Source: Acholeplasmataceae bacterium
GTDB lineage: Bacteria > Bacillota_I > Bacilli_A > Acholeplasmatales > Acholeplasmataceae
DNA length: 14,063 bases
Assembly (NCBI GenBank): GCA_028690555.1
Contig: JAQVBA010000026.1
Location: 1-14,063, forward strand
Direction: 5' to 3'
Position numbers and translations under genes: made by a program. Under the pieces are notes generated by a model. That model had not been told where the DNA came from and searched no databases. It saw nothing but the letters and a program-made list of their open reading frames with translations. Position 1 is the first letter of the stretch. Each line of letters opens with the position of its first letter. This document shows positions 8,122 to 14,046 of this stretch, piece by piece.

Positions 8122-8787
8122 TTATTGTAAATTTTTAAGTGTTGTTTGTAAATGGTACTGATAGTATTTATAAATAAAATATTTTATTTTATTGAGTAAT
8201 TCATGATCTAATGCTTCTAATTCTTCATAGGGTTTAAGATAGAGTTTCAATAACTCTAATGCATCTTTCGTATCTAGGTCAACGATGTCTTCTTCATCTT
8301 CATAGACTAAACCGCCTGTTTCAATATTAACACCTTTGATTTTTCTTCCGTCAGGTTTTAGATTCAATCCATACCCTAGTTTTTTTAATATTTTAAGTGA
8401 AAAACTTAAACTCGATAATTCAATATTCGTTGATGCTAAAACTTCTTTAACTTCTTGATAAATTGACTTGTGATCTTCTCGATCAATGACAATATGGTCA
8501 ATAATCTCAAATACAACCGAGGCCATTTTCATCAAATCATAATTTGATTTAATCTTTTGATAGTCATCGATTATTTTTCCTTCTTGCAATGTTAAAAATG
8601 ATTTATTCCCCTCTTTAAACGTTATGCATGTTAGGGTTTGTGATAGGATTCTTGAAGGATGATTCACTTTTTGAGCACCTTGAGCTAACAAAGTTTTCTT
8701 GCCAATCGGTGAATAAACGAATAACAATCTTCCATGTTCTTGATAAGGTTGAACCCGATAAATAATTCCTTCCACATCAGTCACCAT
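8122..8787 (-). CDS. recO: DNA repair protein RecO (without zinc-finger cysteines)
   Basis: RecO helps load RecA onto SSB-coated single-stranded DNA in the RecFOR pathway. The N-terminal OB-fold is visible as VEGIIYRVQPYQEHGRLLFVYSPIGKKTLLAQGAQKV. A helical C-terminal domain contains LKILKKLGYGLNL. In many RecO proteins, pairs of cysteines follow the GY.P.L motif; here that region is LKPDGRKIKGVNIETGGLVYEDE and holds none. The 'GGLVYEDE' part still aligns with the usual GG..C segment, so the finger has been lost rather than the domain. At 221 residues it is somewhat short. I chose ATG at 8787 over an in-frame TTG at 8793; neither has a clear ribosome binding site. It overlaps the end of era by 11 nt. 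The identity rests on the N-terminus, length and the era-recO-glyQS context. Confidence 0.88.
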   Translation of the reverse strand: MVTDVEGIIYRVQPYQEHGRLLFVYSPIGKKTLLAQGAQKVNHPSRILSQTLTCITFKEGNKSFLTLQEGKIIDDYQKIKSNYDLMKMASVVFEIIDHIVIDREDHKSIYQEVKEVLASTNIELSSLSFSLKILKKLGYGLNLKPDGRKIKGVNIETGGLVYEDEEDIVDLDTKDALELLKLYLKPYEELEALDHELLNKIKYFIYKYYQYHLQTTLKNLQ

Positions 8788-9682
8788 ATCCAAATGCTTT
8801 TAAGTCTTGGGGACGATTACGCCAGTCTTTTTTGATTTTAACCCAAAGTGTTAAATGTACTTTTTTTGAAAATCTTTCATTGATTTCAAGACGCGCTTCA
8901 GTTCCGATTTTCTTAATCTTTTCACCATTTTTGCCAATTAAAATTTGTTTTTGAGTGGCACGTTCTACAATGATTAACGCAGACACATCCAATGTTTTTA
9001 ATTCTTTATTCTCTTCCATGGATTCAATCATTACTGCAACGGCATGTGGAACTTCTTGTTCAGTATGATATAAAATGCGTTCACGAATAAACTCTGCCAT
9101 GAGTTGTTCCTCGGATTGATCACTTTTCATCTCACTTGGATAAAATTTTGGTCCAAGTGGAAGATAAGGAATTAGGGATTCTTCGAGTCGATTTAAATAG
9201 GTTTGATTCTTTGCTGATATCGGAAAATACCCTTCATATTCATAGCTTCCTAAATAGGTCATGATGATTTCATCAATCTCTGATTTTGAACTAAGTTCAT
9301 CAATCTTATTAATCACAAGAAAAACAGGGGTCTTTTGTCCCTTAAAGTACTCGATGATATGTTCTTCAGCGCTACTTTTCTTACGATCAACCACAAATAG
9401 TACGAGATCAACATCTGAGAGGCTTGATACAGCGATTTGATCAATCGTTTGATTTAATAGATCTTTACCCTTGTGCATTCCTGGGGTATCTACAAATATC
9501 ATTTGATACTCATCTTTTGTTAAAATGCCAGTAATTCTATGCCTTGTGGTTTGTGGTTTTGGACTCATAATCGCAATCTTTTCACCAATGAGTTGATTGA
9601 TGAGTGTCGATTTACCCACATTAGGTCTTCCAACAATTGCGATAAATCCGGAACGATAAGGATTATTCATGTGGTTTTTCAT
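8777..9682 (-). CDS. era: Ribosome-assembly GTPase Era
   Basis: Era binds the 3' end of 16S rRNA and helps mature the 30S subunit. This 301-residue protein has the full set of GTPase motifs: G1 GRPNVGKS (18-25), the G2 region PKPQTTRHRI (41-50), G3 DTPG (65-68), G4 NKID (125-128) and G5 SAK (156-158). The C-terminal KH domain carries ILIGKNGEKIKKIG (247-260), with the RNA-contacting GKNG loop at 250-253. The ATG at 9682 overlaps cdd by 20 nt; an alternative Met5 at 9670 would overlap by 8 nt. Neither has a good Shine-Dalgarno sequence, so the start is uncertain by four codons. The stop is TGA. It sits between cdd and recO, next to ybeY, another 16S maturation factor. Confidence 0.97.
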   Translation of the reverse strand: MKNHMNNPYRSGFIAIVGRPNVGKSTLINQLIGEKIAIMSPKPQTTRHRITGILTKDEYQMIFVDTPGMHKGKDLLNQTIDQIAVSSLSDVDLVLFVVDRKKSSAEEHIIEYFKGQKTPVFLVINKIDELSSKSEIDEIIMTYLGSYEYEGYFPISAKNQTYLNRLEESLIPYLPLGPKFYPSEMKSDQSEEQLMAEFIRERILYHTEQEVPHAVAVMIESMEENKELKTLDVSALIIVERATQKQILIGKNGEKIKKIGTEARLEINERFSKKVHLTLWVKIKKDWRNRPQDLKAFGYGD

Positions 9683-10061
9683 CTAAAACAAAAGCGTAAG
9701 GAAGTAACTCATCCGTGTTTGTTTCTTTCATTTCACCTTTTGTATTCGCAAGATAGATTTTTGCTGTCTTTGGAATGAGTTCATGCATCACTTGGCGACA
9801 AGCCCCACATGGTGAAACTGGACCATGATCGTTTGCAATTACAGTCATCGAGACGATATCTTTTGGGTCATAGCCTTGGCTGATTAACGAAAATAATGCA
9901 CTGCGTTCAGCACAATTTGATAAACCAAATGAAGCATTTTCGATGTTTGCTCCATGGATGAATGTTCCATCTTTTAATTCAATTGCTGCCCCTACTTTAA
10001 AATGAGAATAAGGGACATACGCTTTTAAGCGCGCTTTTTTTGCTTCTTCGATATTTTTCAT
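9663..10061 (-). CDS. cdd: Cytidine deaminase
   Basis: This 132-residue enzyme deaminates cytidine and deoxycytidine to uridine and deoxyuridine in pyrimidine salvage. It is the short, tetrameric type. The HGANIENASFGLSNCAERSA segment carries zinc ligand Cys50 and the proton-shuttling Glu52; PCGACRQ supplies Cys85 and Cys88. The substrate-binding FKVGAA is also present near the N-terminus. Its ATG overlaps the ybeY stop as ATGA (4 nt), indicating coupled translation. In Bacillus a dgkA gene usually stands between ybeY and cdd; it is missing here. Confidence 0.97.
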   Translation of the reverse strand: MKNIEEAKKARLKAYVPYSHFKVGAAIELKDGTFIHGANIENASFGLSNCAERSALFSLISQGYDPKDIVSMTVIANDHGPVSPCGACRQVMHELIPKTAKIYLANTKGEMKETNTDELLPYAFVLDEKPHE

Positions 10062-10477
10062 AGTTTTCGCTCCAATTTCGCACGTTTTAAAATATTTTCT
10101 TGCATGGCAATCATTTTTTCTTCATCTTCTTTTGTATGATGATCATAACCAATCAAATGGAGATATCCATGGACTGCAAGGAATCCTACTTCACGTTCAA
10201 AGCTGTGACCATAACTTTCTGCTTGTTCTTTCGCTTTATCAAGTGAGATAAAAATATCTCCTAATGTTTTATCTTCGATATCATCATTTGGAAAACTTAA
10301 TACATCGGTTGCTTTATCGATTTGTCTGAATGTTTTGTTTAATTCTTGAATTTGTTCAAGTGAAACAAAAACAATTGACATATTTTTCTTTTCTTTAATT
10401 TTTCTAAAAATCTTTTTCAATAACTTTGAAAATGCTTTTGTTTCAAGACTGGTTTGGTTATATATTTTGATTCTCAT
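10058..10477 (-). CDS. ybeY: Endoribonuclease / rRNA maturation factor YbeY
   Basis: YbeY is a zinc-dependent RNase involved in 16S rRNA 3' processing and ribosome quality control. The metal-binding HGYLHLIGYDH (H-x3-H-x5-H) is intact at His103, His107 and His113, preceded by the family motif TDVLSFP and a GDIFISL segment. I chose ATG at 10477 (MRIKIYNQTS, 139 residues), giving a 20-nt overlap with phoH. An in-frame start 27 codons upstream would add residues that merely reflect phoH coding sequence. A GAAAGG about 12 nt upstream may serve as the ribosome binding site. The stop is TGA. phoH and ybeY are neighbours in most bacteria, and era nearby acts on the same rRNA region. Confidence 0.95.
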   Translation of the reverse strand: MRIKIYNQTSLETKAFSKLLKKIFRKIKEKKNMSIVFVSLEQIQELNKTFRQIDKATDVLSFPNDDIEDKTLGDIFISLDKAKEQAESYGHSFEREVGFLAVHGYLHLIGYDHHTKEDEEKMIAMQENILKRAKLERKL

Positions 10478-11420
10478 GTGCTTCATACCTTTCAAGAATC
10501 CGTTGAACGAGTGGATTTCTAACGACATCGAGTTTATCAAACTTGATAATTCTAACATTATCTAAGTCATTTAATAAATCGAGTGCTTGATTTAAACCAG
10601 ATAAAACTCCTCTTGGTAAATCCGTTTGACTGGGGTCACCTGTGATGACCATTTTCGATGCAAATCCCAATCTTGTTAAAAACATCTTCATTTGAACTCT
10701 TGTTGTATTTTGTGCTTCATCAAGTATGATAAACGCATTTTCTAAAGTTCTACCACGCATATAAGCAAGTGGAGCAATTTCGATGATATTTTTTTCCAAT
10801 AAACTCATCGTGGTTTGAACTCCAAGCATTTCATATAATGCATCATATAATGGAACCAAATAAGGATCAATTTTTTCTTTTAAATCACCTGGGAGAAATC
10901 CTAAGTTTTCACCAGCTTCAACAACAGGACGCGTTAAAATTAATTTTTTGACTTTCCCATTTTTCAAATCAGCAACTGCTTGAGCAACTGCTAAATAAGT
11001 TTTACCTGTTCCAGCGGGTCCAACACTGATGACTAAATCATGAGTTTCCATCGCATCCACATAACCTTTTTGGTTAAATGTTTTTGGATAGATGGATTTT
11101 CCCATATCATTCACTAAAATTTTCTTGCGATTTTTATAAAGCTCAAAAACACCATCCAATTCATCTTTTTCAGCAAGTTTAATGATATACATGACATCAC
11201 GTTCAGAAAGTTGTACTTGATGTTCTGCTAAATCTACTAAAACCGAAAAAATAGCTTCCAACAATGGTCGAGTATTCTCTAATCCATCCGTGACAATTTC
11301 TGATCCGTGGACAGACACGTGAATACCTAAATATTGTTTGAAAACCAAAAGGTTACGATCTTGTATGCCAACTAAACGGGCAATAGCTTCAGCATGATGA
11401 ATTTGTCGATTTAATTTCAT
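10458..11420 (-). CDS. phoH: PhoH-family ATPase (PhoH-like, KH/ATPase)
   Basis: This 320-residue P-loop ATPase belongs to the PhoH/YbeZ family. Its partner in many bacteria is YbeY, encoded just downstream here. The N-terminal 110 residues form the family's RNA-binding-like domain (IHVSVHGSEIVTDG). The ATPase core has Walker A GPAGTGKT (134-141), TRPVVEAGENLGFLPGD (163-179) and Walker B IILDEAQN (231-238), then VITGDPSQTDLPRG. The start is ATG after AAGGAGCG. It appears to be the first gene of the long operon ending at trmK, with its own extended -10 promoter. The biochemical role of the family is still debated; RNA helicase or ribosome-linked activity is most often proposed. Confidence 0.95.
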   Translation of the reverse strand: MKLNRQIHHAEAIARLVGIQDRNLLVFKQYLGIHVSVHGSEIVTDGLENTRPLLEAIFSVLVDLAEHQVQLSERDVMYIIKLAEKDELDGVFELYKNRKKILVNDMGKSIYPKTFNQKGYVDAMETHDLVISVGPAGTGKTYLAVAQAVADLKNGKVKKLILTRPVVEAGENLGFLPGDLKEKIDPYLVPLYDALYEMLGVQTTMSLLEKNIIEIAPLAYMRGRTLENAFIILDEAQNTTRVQMKMFLTRLGFASKMVITGDPSQTDLPRGVLSGLNQALDLLNDLDNVRIIKFDKLDVVRNPLVQRILERYEAHENQNI

Positions 11421-11445
11421 TAAATCCGCTCCTTATCGTGTTTCA

Positions 11446-11473
11446 ATTATACCATATGGAGAAATAAAAAGAA
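11446..11473 (-). promoter_or_regulatory. Extended -10 promoter upstream of phoH
   Basis: On the minus strand, TGGTATAAT gives an extended -10 (TATAAT at 11446-11451, TG two bases before it), 26 nt before the phoH ATG. The -35 is weak: TTCTTT (11468-11473) at 16 nt. This -35 lies in the 3' arm of the hairpin at 11467-11489, so termination and initiation signals overlap. It probably drives the phoH-trmK operon. Confidence 0.7.
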
Positions 11474-11489
11474 CAATCACTGTTCTTTT
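11467..11489 (-). terminator. Second hairpin with T-tract between rpsU and phoH
   Basis: AAAAGAACA and TGTTCTTTT form perfect 9-nt arms around a 5-nt loop. On the minus strand the 3' arm runs into TTTTTATTT, which fits an intrinsic terminator of moderate strength. It is the second such hairpin after rpsU and may be a backup. Because it overlaps the phoH -35, a protein-binding site is an alternative. Confidence 0.55.
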
Positions 11490-11504
11490 CACTTATTTTT
11501 CGAT

Positions 11505-11529
11505 AAAAACGCACCCCGAGAGGTGCGTT
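11505..11529 (-). terminator. Intrinsic terminator of rpsU
   Basis: On the minus strand AACGCACC and GGTGCGTT form an 8-bp GC-rich stem around TCTCGG, followed by a short T-run. The stem starts 10 nt after the rpsU stop codon. This is the strongest-looking terminator in the window and should separate rpsU from phoH. Confidence 0.88.
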
Positions 11530-11539
11530 CATATTTTCA

Positions 11540-11713
11540 TTATTTCTTCTTGGAGCGTGCTGCACGTTGACGATCTTTACGTTCAACACTTGGTTTAACG
11601 TAAAACTCACGTTTGCGTGCTTCTTGGAGGTTTCCTGACTTAGAAACATCGCGTTTGAAACGACGTAAAGCGTCTTCAATAGATTCTTTTTCGCGAACAA
11701 CTGTTTTAGGCAT
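11540..11713 (-). CDS. rpsU: 30S ribosomal protein S21
   Basis: This 57-residue basic protein is S21, a late-joining component of the small subunit near the anti-Shine-Dalgarno region of 16S rRNA. The family pattern is clear: TVVREKESIEDALRRFKRDVSKSGNLQEARKREFYVKPSVERK, ending in a Lys/Arg-rich tail (AARSKKK). I chose ATG at 11713 because GGAAGGAGGGC precedes it. An in-frame start 13 codons upstream would absorb this ribosome binding site and the leader. It is flanked by its own consensus promoter and a strong terminator, so it is probably a short, highly expressed transcript. rpsU-dnaG-rpoD is a classic operon elsewhere; here phoH through glyQS lie between. Confidence 0.96.
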   Translation of the reverse strand: MPKTVVREKESIEDALRRFKRDVSKSGNLQEARKREFYVKPSVERKDRQRAARSKKK

Positions 11714-11754
11714 AGTCTGCCCTCCTTCCACGCTTAGATTAATTAGCCTCAATT

Positions 11755-11783
11755 ATTATATATGATTTTTCGCTATTTGTCAA
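11755..11783 (-). promoter_or_regulatory. Perfect consensus sigma-70 promoter of rpsU
   Basis: On the minus strand TTGACA (11778-11783) and TATAAT (11755-11760) match consensus at all twelve positions with the optimal 17-nt spacer. The -35 is encoded within the last sense codons of rsmE (...CysPheAspLys). The -10 is about 41 nt before the rpsU start codon. Confidence 0.92.
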
Positions 11784-12483
11784 AACATTTAGAGATTTTC
11801 GAGTTTAGAATACTTAGTGCATAAAGCGATGCAATTTCAGAGGATAAGATATTGGAGCCAAGCGAAATAAGTTTCGCATGATGCATCTTTAAAAACACTC
11901 TTTCTTTTGGATCAATCCCGCCTTCTGGACCAATGATTAACGCCATTTTTAGTCCTTTAATTTGATCAGGAATTGCATCATTTAAAGTAACGGTTTTCTC
12001 ATCTTCATCAGCAAGCAAAATCAGATCATATAAACTCCAATTCACCTGTTCTAATCCTTTTTCATAACTTAATGAAGGGATTTCAAAACGATGGGATAAT
12101 TCGGATGCCTCTTTCATGATCATGTCATATCTTTTTTTCTTTAGATCACTTGGTATACCGCCTTGTATGGTCCTTTTCATGTCCACTAAAACGATATCAG
12201 AAACACCATACATCGTGGCATATTTCAACGTAATTTCAATCTTATTGCCTTTAGGCATACCTTGAAATAATGTCACATTGATTGATTCATGTTTGATAAG
12301 TTTCTTTTGGATTTGATATGATACATCGTCTTTATTAATTGTAATCGATGATTCATAACATTCACCATCCACACAAATAATGATGACATCGTCATTTTTC
12401 ATGCGCATCACTTGTTTAATATGATGGGCATCTTGACCTGTAATCAGTCCATTATTTTCTTCTAAGAAGTAACGCTGTGGCAT
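11773..12483 (-). CDS. rsmE: 16S rRNA (uracil(1498)-N3)-methyltransferase RsmE
   Basis: This 236-residue SPOUT-class (knotted) methyltransferase modifies U1498 of 16S rRNA using SAM. The N-terminal PUA-like part begins MPQRYFLEENN. Family hallmarks are GMPKGNKIEITLKYATMYGVSDIVLVDMKR, the catalytic-domain ALIIGPEGGIDPKE (GPEGG at 185-189) and the knot segment ISLGSNILSSEIASLYAL. That last motif is usually close to LG.RILR.ETA, so both arginines and the Thr differ here. I chose ATG at 12483 because GGAGGAGAC precedes it; a longer in-frame start at 12528 would run back through the terminator hairpin. prmA, the common upstream neighbour, is absent. The hairpin 19 nt upstream makes the source of its transcription unclear. 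Confidence 0.93.
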   Translation of the reverse strand: MPQRYFLEENNGLITGQDAHHIKQVMRMKNDDVIIICVDGECYESSITINKDDVSYQIQKKLIKHESINVTLFQGMPKGNKIEITLKYATMYGVSDIVLVDMKRTIQGGIPSDLKKKRYDMIMKEASELSHRFEIPSLSYEKGLEQVNWSLYDLILLADEDEKTVTLNDAIPDQIKGLKMALIIGPEGGIDPKERVFLKMHHAKLISLGSNILSSEIASLYALSILNSKISKCFDK

Positions 12484-12501
12484 ACATGTCTCCTCCATAG
12501 C

Positions 12502-12530
12502 AAAAAAAAGTGCTTCCCTTGGAAACACTT
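12502..12530 (-). terminator. Terminator-like hairpin between secG and rsmE
   Basis: On the minus strand AAGTGTTTCC and GGAAGCACTT form a 10-bp stem (one G-T pair) with loop AAG, and the 3' arm runs into eight T residues. The stem begins 10 nt after the secG stop. It is an intrinsic terminator by form. The rsmE ribosome binding site follows within a few bases, leaving no room for a promoter after it. Confidence 0.85.
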
Positions 12531-12540
12531 ACTCGTTTAA

Positions 12541-12765
12541 TTAGTGCAAATTATTCGATAACACAACGCCGACAATCAAGATCACACTGACAACAGCTGT
12601 AAAACGCATTAAGAATAACTCAAGACCTCTTGTCTTACGATTCTTGAAAAGTTCTGATCTTTCTCCAGAAAATGCGTCTTTGATATCATCTTGTGAACTC
12701 ATGAGTGCAACGGATGCCACGAGTAAGATGGATGCGATAATTACGATATAGTCTACCCAAATCAT
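12541..12765 (-). CDS. secG: Protein-export membrane protein SecG
   Basis: This 74-residue protein is the small accessory subunit of the SecYEG translocon. It has two membrane segments (about residues 4-22 and 52-70). They are joined by a loop containing SGERSELFKNRKTRGLELFLMRFT, which resembles the conserved SecG loop (SGG...LFG..K.RG.D..L.R.T). The ATG at 12765 (MIWVDYIVII) follows TTTAGGAGGAATTATC. A longer in-frame start 18 codons upstream would reach into the promoter and is rejected. The usual downstream partners rnr and smpB are not present; a hairpin and rsmE follow instead. Confidence 0.92.
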   Translation of the reverse strand: MIWVDYIVIIASILLVASVALMSSQDDIKDAFSGERSELFKNRKTRGLELFLMRFTAVVSVILIVGVVLSNNLH

Positions 12766-12790
12766 GATAATTCCTCCTAAAACCCTATTC

Positions 12791-12819
12791 ATTCTAACAA
12801 ATAAAAGATACTTTGTCAA
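12791..12819 (-). promoter_or_regulatory. Promoter of secG
   Basis: On the minus strand TTGACA (12814-12819) and TAGAAT (12791-12796) are separated by 17 nt: a perfect -35 and a five-of-six -10. The -10 lies 25 nt before the secG start codon. It is divergent from the riboswitch-controlled gene on the plus strand. Confidence 0.85.
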
Positions 12820-12881
12820 CTAAATAATCGTGTGATTCAATGATTTACCATTTGATAACGATTTCATTGAAACAAAACCTC

Positions 12882-12910
12882 TTGATAATCCCATATTGTT
12901 ATGCTATATT
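12882..12910 (+). promoter_or_regulatory. Promoter of the riboswitch-controlled exchanger gene
   Basis: TTGATA (12882-12887) and TATATT (12905-12910) are separated by 17 nt, and TGC directly before the -10 makes it an extended -10. Transcription should start near 12917, just before the riboswitch P1 stem, which supports both calls. Confidence 0.82.
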
Positions 12911-12918
12911 TAACTCAT

Positions 12919-13003
12919 AAAGGGGAGTAGTTAGCCCTAAATTAATCGTCAAGACGGTATTTATTACCCGGTTAATTTCAAGAACTCTTGTAACGAGACC
13001 TTT
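12919..13003 (+). ncRNA. yybP-ykoY manganese riboswitch aptamer
   Basis: The leader holds the conserved parts of the Mn2+-sensing yybP-ykoY motif in order. P1 5' strand AAAGG (12919-12923) continues into GGAGTAG (to 12930). A small hairpin TTA/TAA (12931-12940) overlaps the start of a helix AAATTAA/TTAATTT (12939-12945 with 12972-12978). That helix encloses the conserved CGTCA (12947-12951), a GGTA/TACC hairpin and CCGG. A CAAG/CTTG hairpin (12979-12990) follows, then AACGAGACCTTT closing P1 with CCTTT (12999-13003). In known members the metal sits between the two internal loops and Mn2+ binding stabilises P1. The gene downstream is a cation exchanger, consistent with the class. Confidence 0.93.
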
Positions 13004-13029
13004 AGGACTTTTTGTCTTAAAGGTTTTTT
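12998..13029 (+). terminator. Riboswitch-controlled intrinsic terminator
   Basis: ACCTTTAGGAC (12998-13008) pairs with GTCTTAAAGGT (13014-13024) over 11 bp (one G-T pair) with a T5 loop, followed by a T-run to 13029. The 5' arm contains the CCTTT that also closes riboswitch P1 (12999-13003). The two structures are mutually exclusive: ligand-stabilised P1 blocks the terminator and lets transcription continue. This is a transcriptional ON switch. Confidence 0.9.
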
Positions 13030-13053
13030 ATTTCACATAAAGGAGAATATGTC

Positions 13054-14046
13054 ATGGATATTGTATTGAATTTTTTATTGCTCGTCATCGGATTTATATT
13101 TCTGATCAAGGGTGCAGATTTCTTTGTGGTTTCATCAAGCTCCATGGCTAGAAAACATAACATTTCACCTTTGATTATTGGATTAACACTCGTTGCATTT
13201 GGAACTTCTCTTCCTGAACTTGCAGTCAGTTTTGTATCCTCATTAACCGTTGAACCTGGTATGACGGCAGATATTGCATTAGGTAATGTTATTGGTTCTA
13301 ATATCGTCAACATCACCTTGATTTTAGGATTAACTGCACTTGTTAGAGCAGTCCCAGTAAGCCCTACAATGCATAAAAGGGAATTCCCCTATTTGATTTT
13401 AGCTACAATAGTGATTGCAGTTTTAGTTTTCTTCTTTCAAAGTGATTATCTAATTTCTCGATGGGAAGCTTTAATCTTACTTCTTCTTTTTGGATTTTAC
13501 ATCTATCTCATGATGACCAATAAAAATCAACCAATTGATAACATTGAAATTAAAGTGCTTGACTCTAAAAAAGCAATTCTATTACTGATCGTTGGTATTG
13601 CTGGAGTTTCATTAGGTGGGTTTATGGTTACAAAAGGTGCTGAATTTCTTGCAGTCAAATTACTTGTTGAATCAGTAGGAATGACAATTACAAAAGCGAC
13701 CACACTCGTTGGATTATCGATTGTTGCGGTTGGAACATCACTTCCTGAAATGGTAACATCTGTGGTTGCTGCTAAAAAGGGAGAAAATGAAATTGCGTTT
13801 GGTAACATTGTTGGATCGAATATCTTTAACATTTTATTTATCCTTGGTTTATCTGGCATATTCACGCCACTTGGTGTGAATACTGATGTTGCGATTGATA
13901 CATTAATCTTAATTCCTATCACTTTATTTGCAGTTATTTTTGCAATCAGCAAAGAAAAAGTTTCACGTTTAGAAGGCTTCGTACTTGTATGCATCTATAT
14001 GATGTATCTCGTCTATATTATTTTAAGAGCTCTTTCAATTTTTTAA
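13054..14046 (+). CDS. CaCA-family Na+/Ca2+-type cation exchanger (YrbG-like), likely Mn2+ exporter
   Basis: This 330-residue integral membrane protein has about ten helices in two homologous halves. The first alpha repeat carries LVAFGTSLPELAVS and IALGNVIGSNIVN (near residues 46-87). The second carries IVAVGTSLPEMVTS and IAFGNIVGSNIFN (near 226-262). These acidic GTSLPE and GN..GSN motifs bind the cation in the Ca2+/cation antiporter superfamily, and the length fits the bacterial YrbG branch. The start is ATG seven bases after AAAGGAG. It is preceded by a Mn2+ riboswitch with an antitermination layout, so expression should rise with Mn2+. From this I infer Mn2+ (possibly also Ca2+) efflux; the motifs alone do not fix the ion. 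The last 17 bases of the window hold nothing recognisable. Confidence 0.93.
   Translation: MDIVLNFLLLVIGFIFLIKGADFFVVSSSSMARKHNISPLIIGLTLVAFGTSLPELAVSFVSSLTVEPGMTADIALGNVIGSNIVNITLILGLTALVRAVPVSPTMHKREFPYLILATIVIAVLVFFFQSDYLISRWEALILLLLFGFYIYLMMTNKNQPIDNIEIKVLDSKKAILLLIVGIAGVSLGGFMVTKGAEFLAVKLLVESVGMTITKATTLVGLSIVAVGTSLPEMVTSVVAAKKGENEIAFGNIVGSNIFNILFILGLSGIFTPLGVNTDVAIDTLILIPITLFAVIFAISKEKVSRLEGFVLVCIYMMYLVYIILRALSIF

Noticed and set aside
11467..11489. GAAC...GTTC repeat as a LexA (SOS) box
   Set aside because: The Bacillus-type SOS box has GAAC-n4-GTTC; here the spacing is seven bases, so it is not a LexA site.
11443..11700. Minus-strand open frame of 85 residues over rpsU and its terminator
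   Set aside because: It is an out-of-frame shadow of rpsU running through the terminator and the phoH promoter.
12766..12819. Extended N-terminus of SecG from an upstream in-frame ATG
   Set aside because: The ATG at 12765 has a strong AGGAGG, and the longer form would overlap the -10 and -35 elements.
13017..13316. Minus-strand open frames opposite the exchanger gene (also 13527-13994)
   Set aside because: They are shadows of a strongly supported membrane protein and lack recognisable domains or ribosome binding sites.
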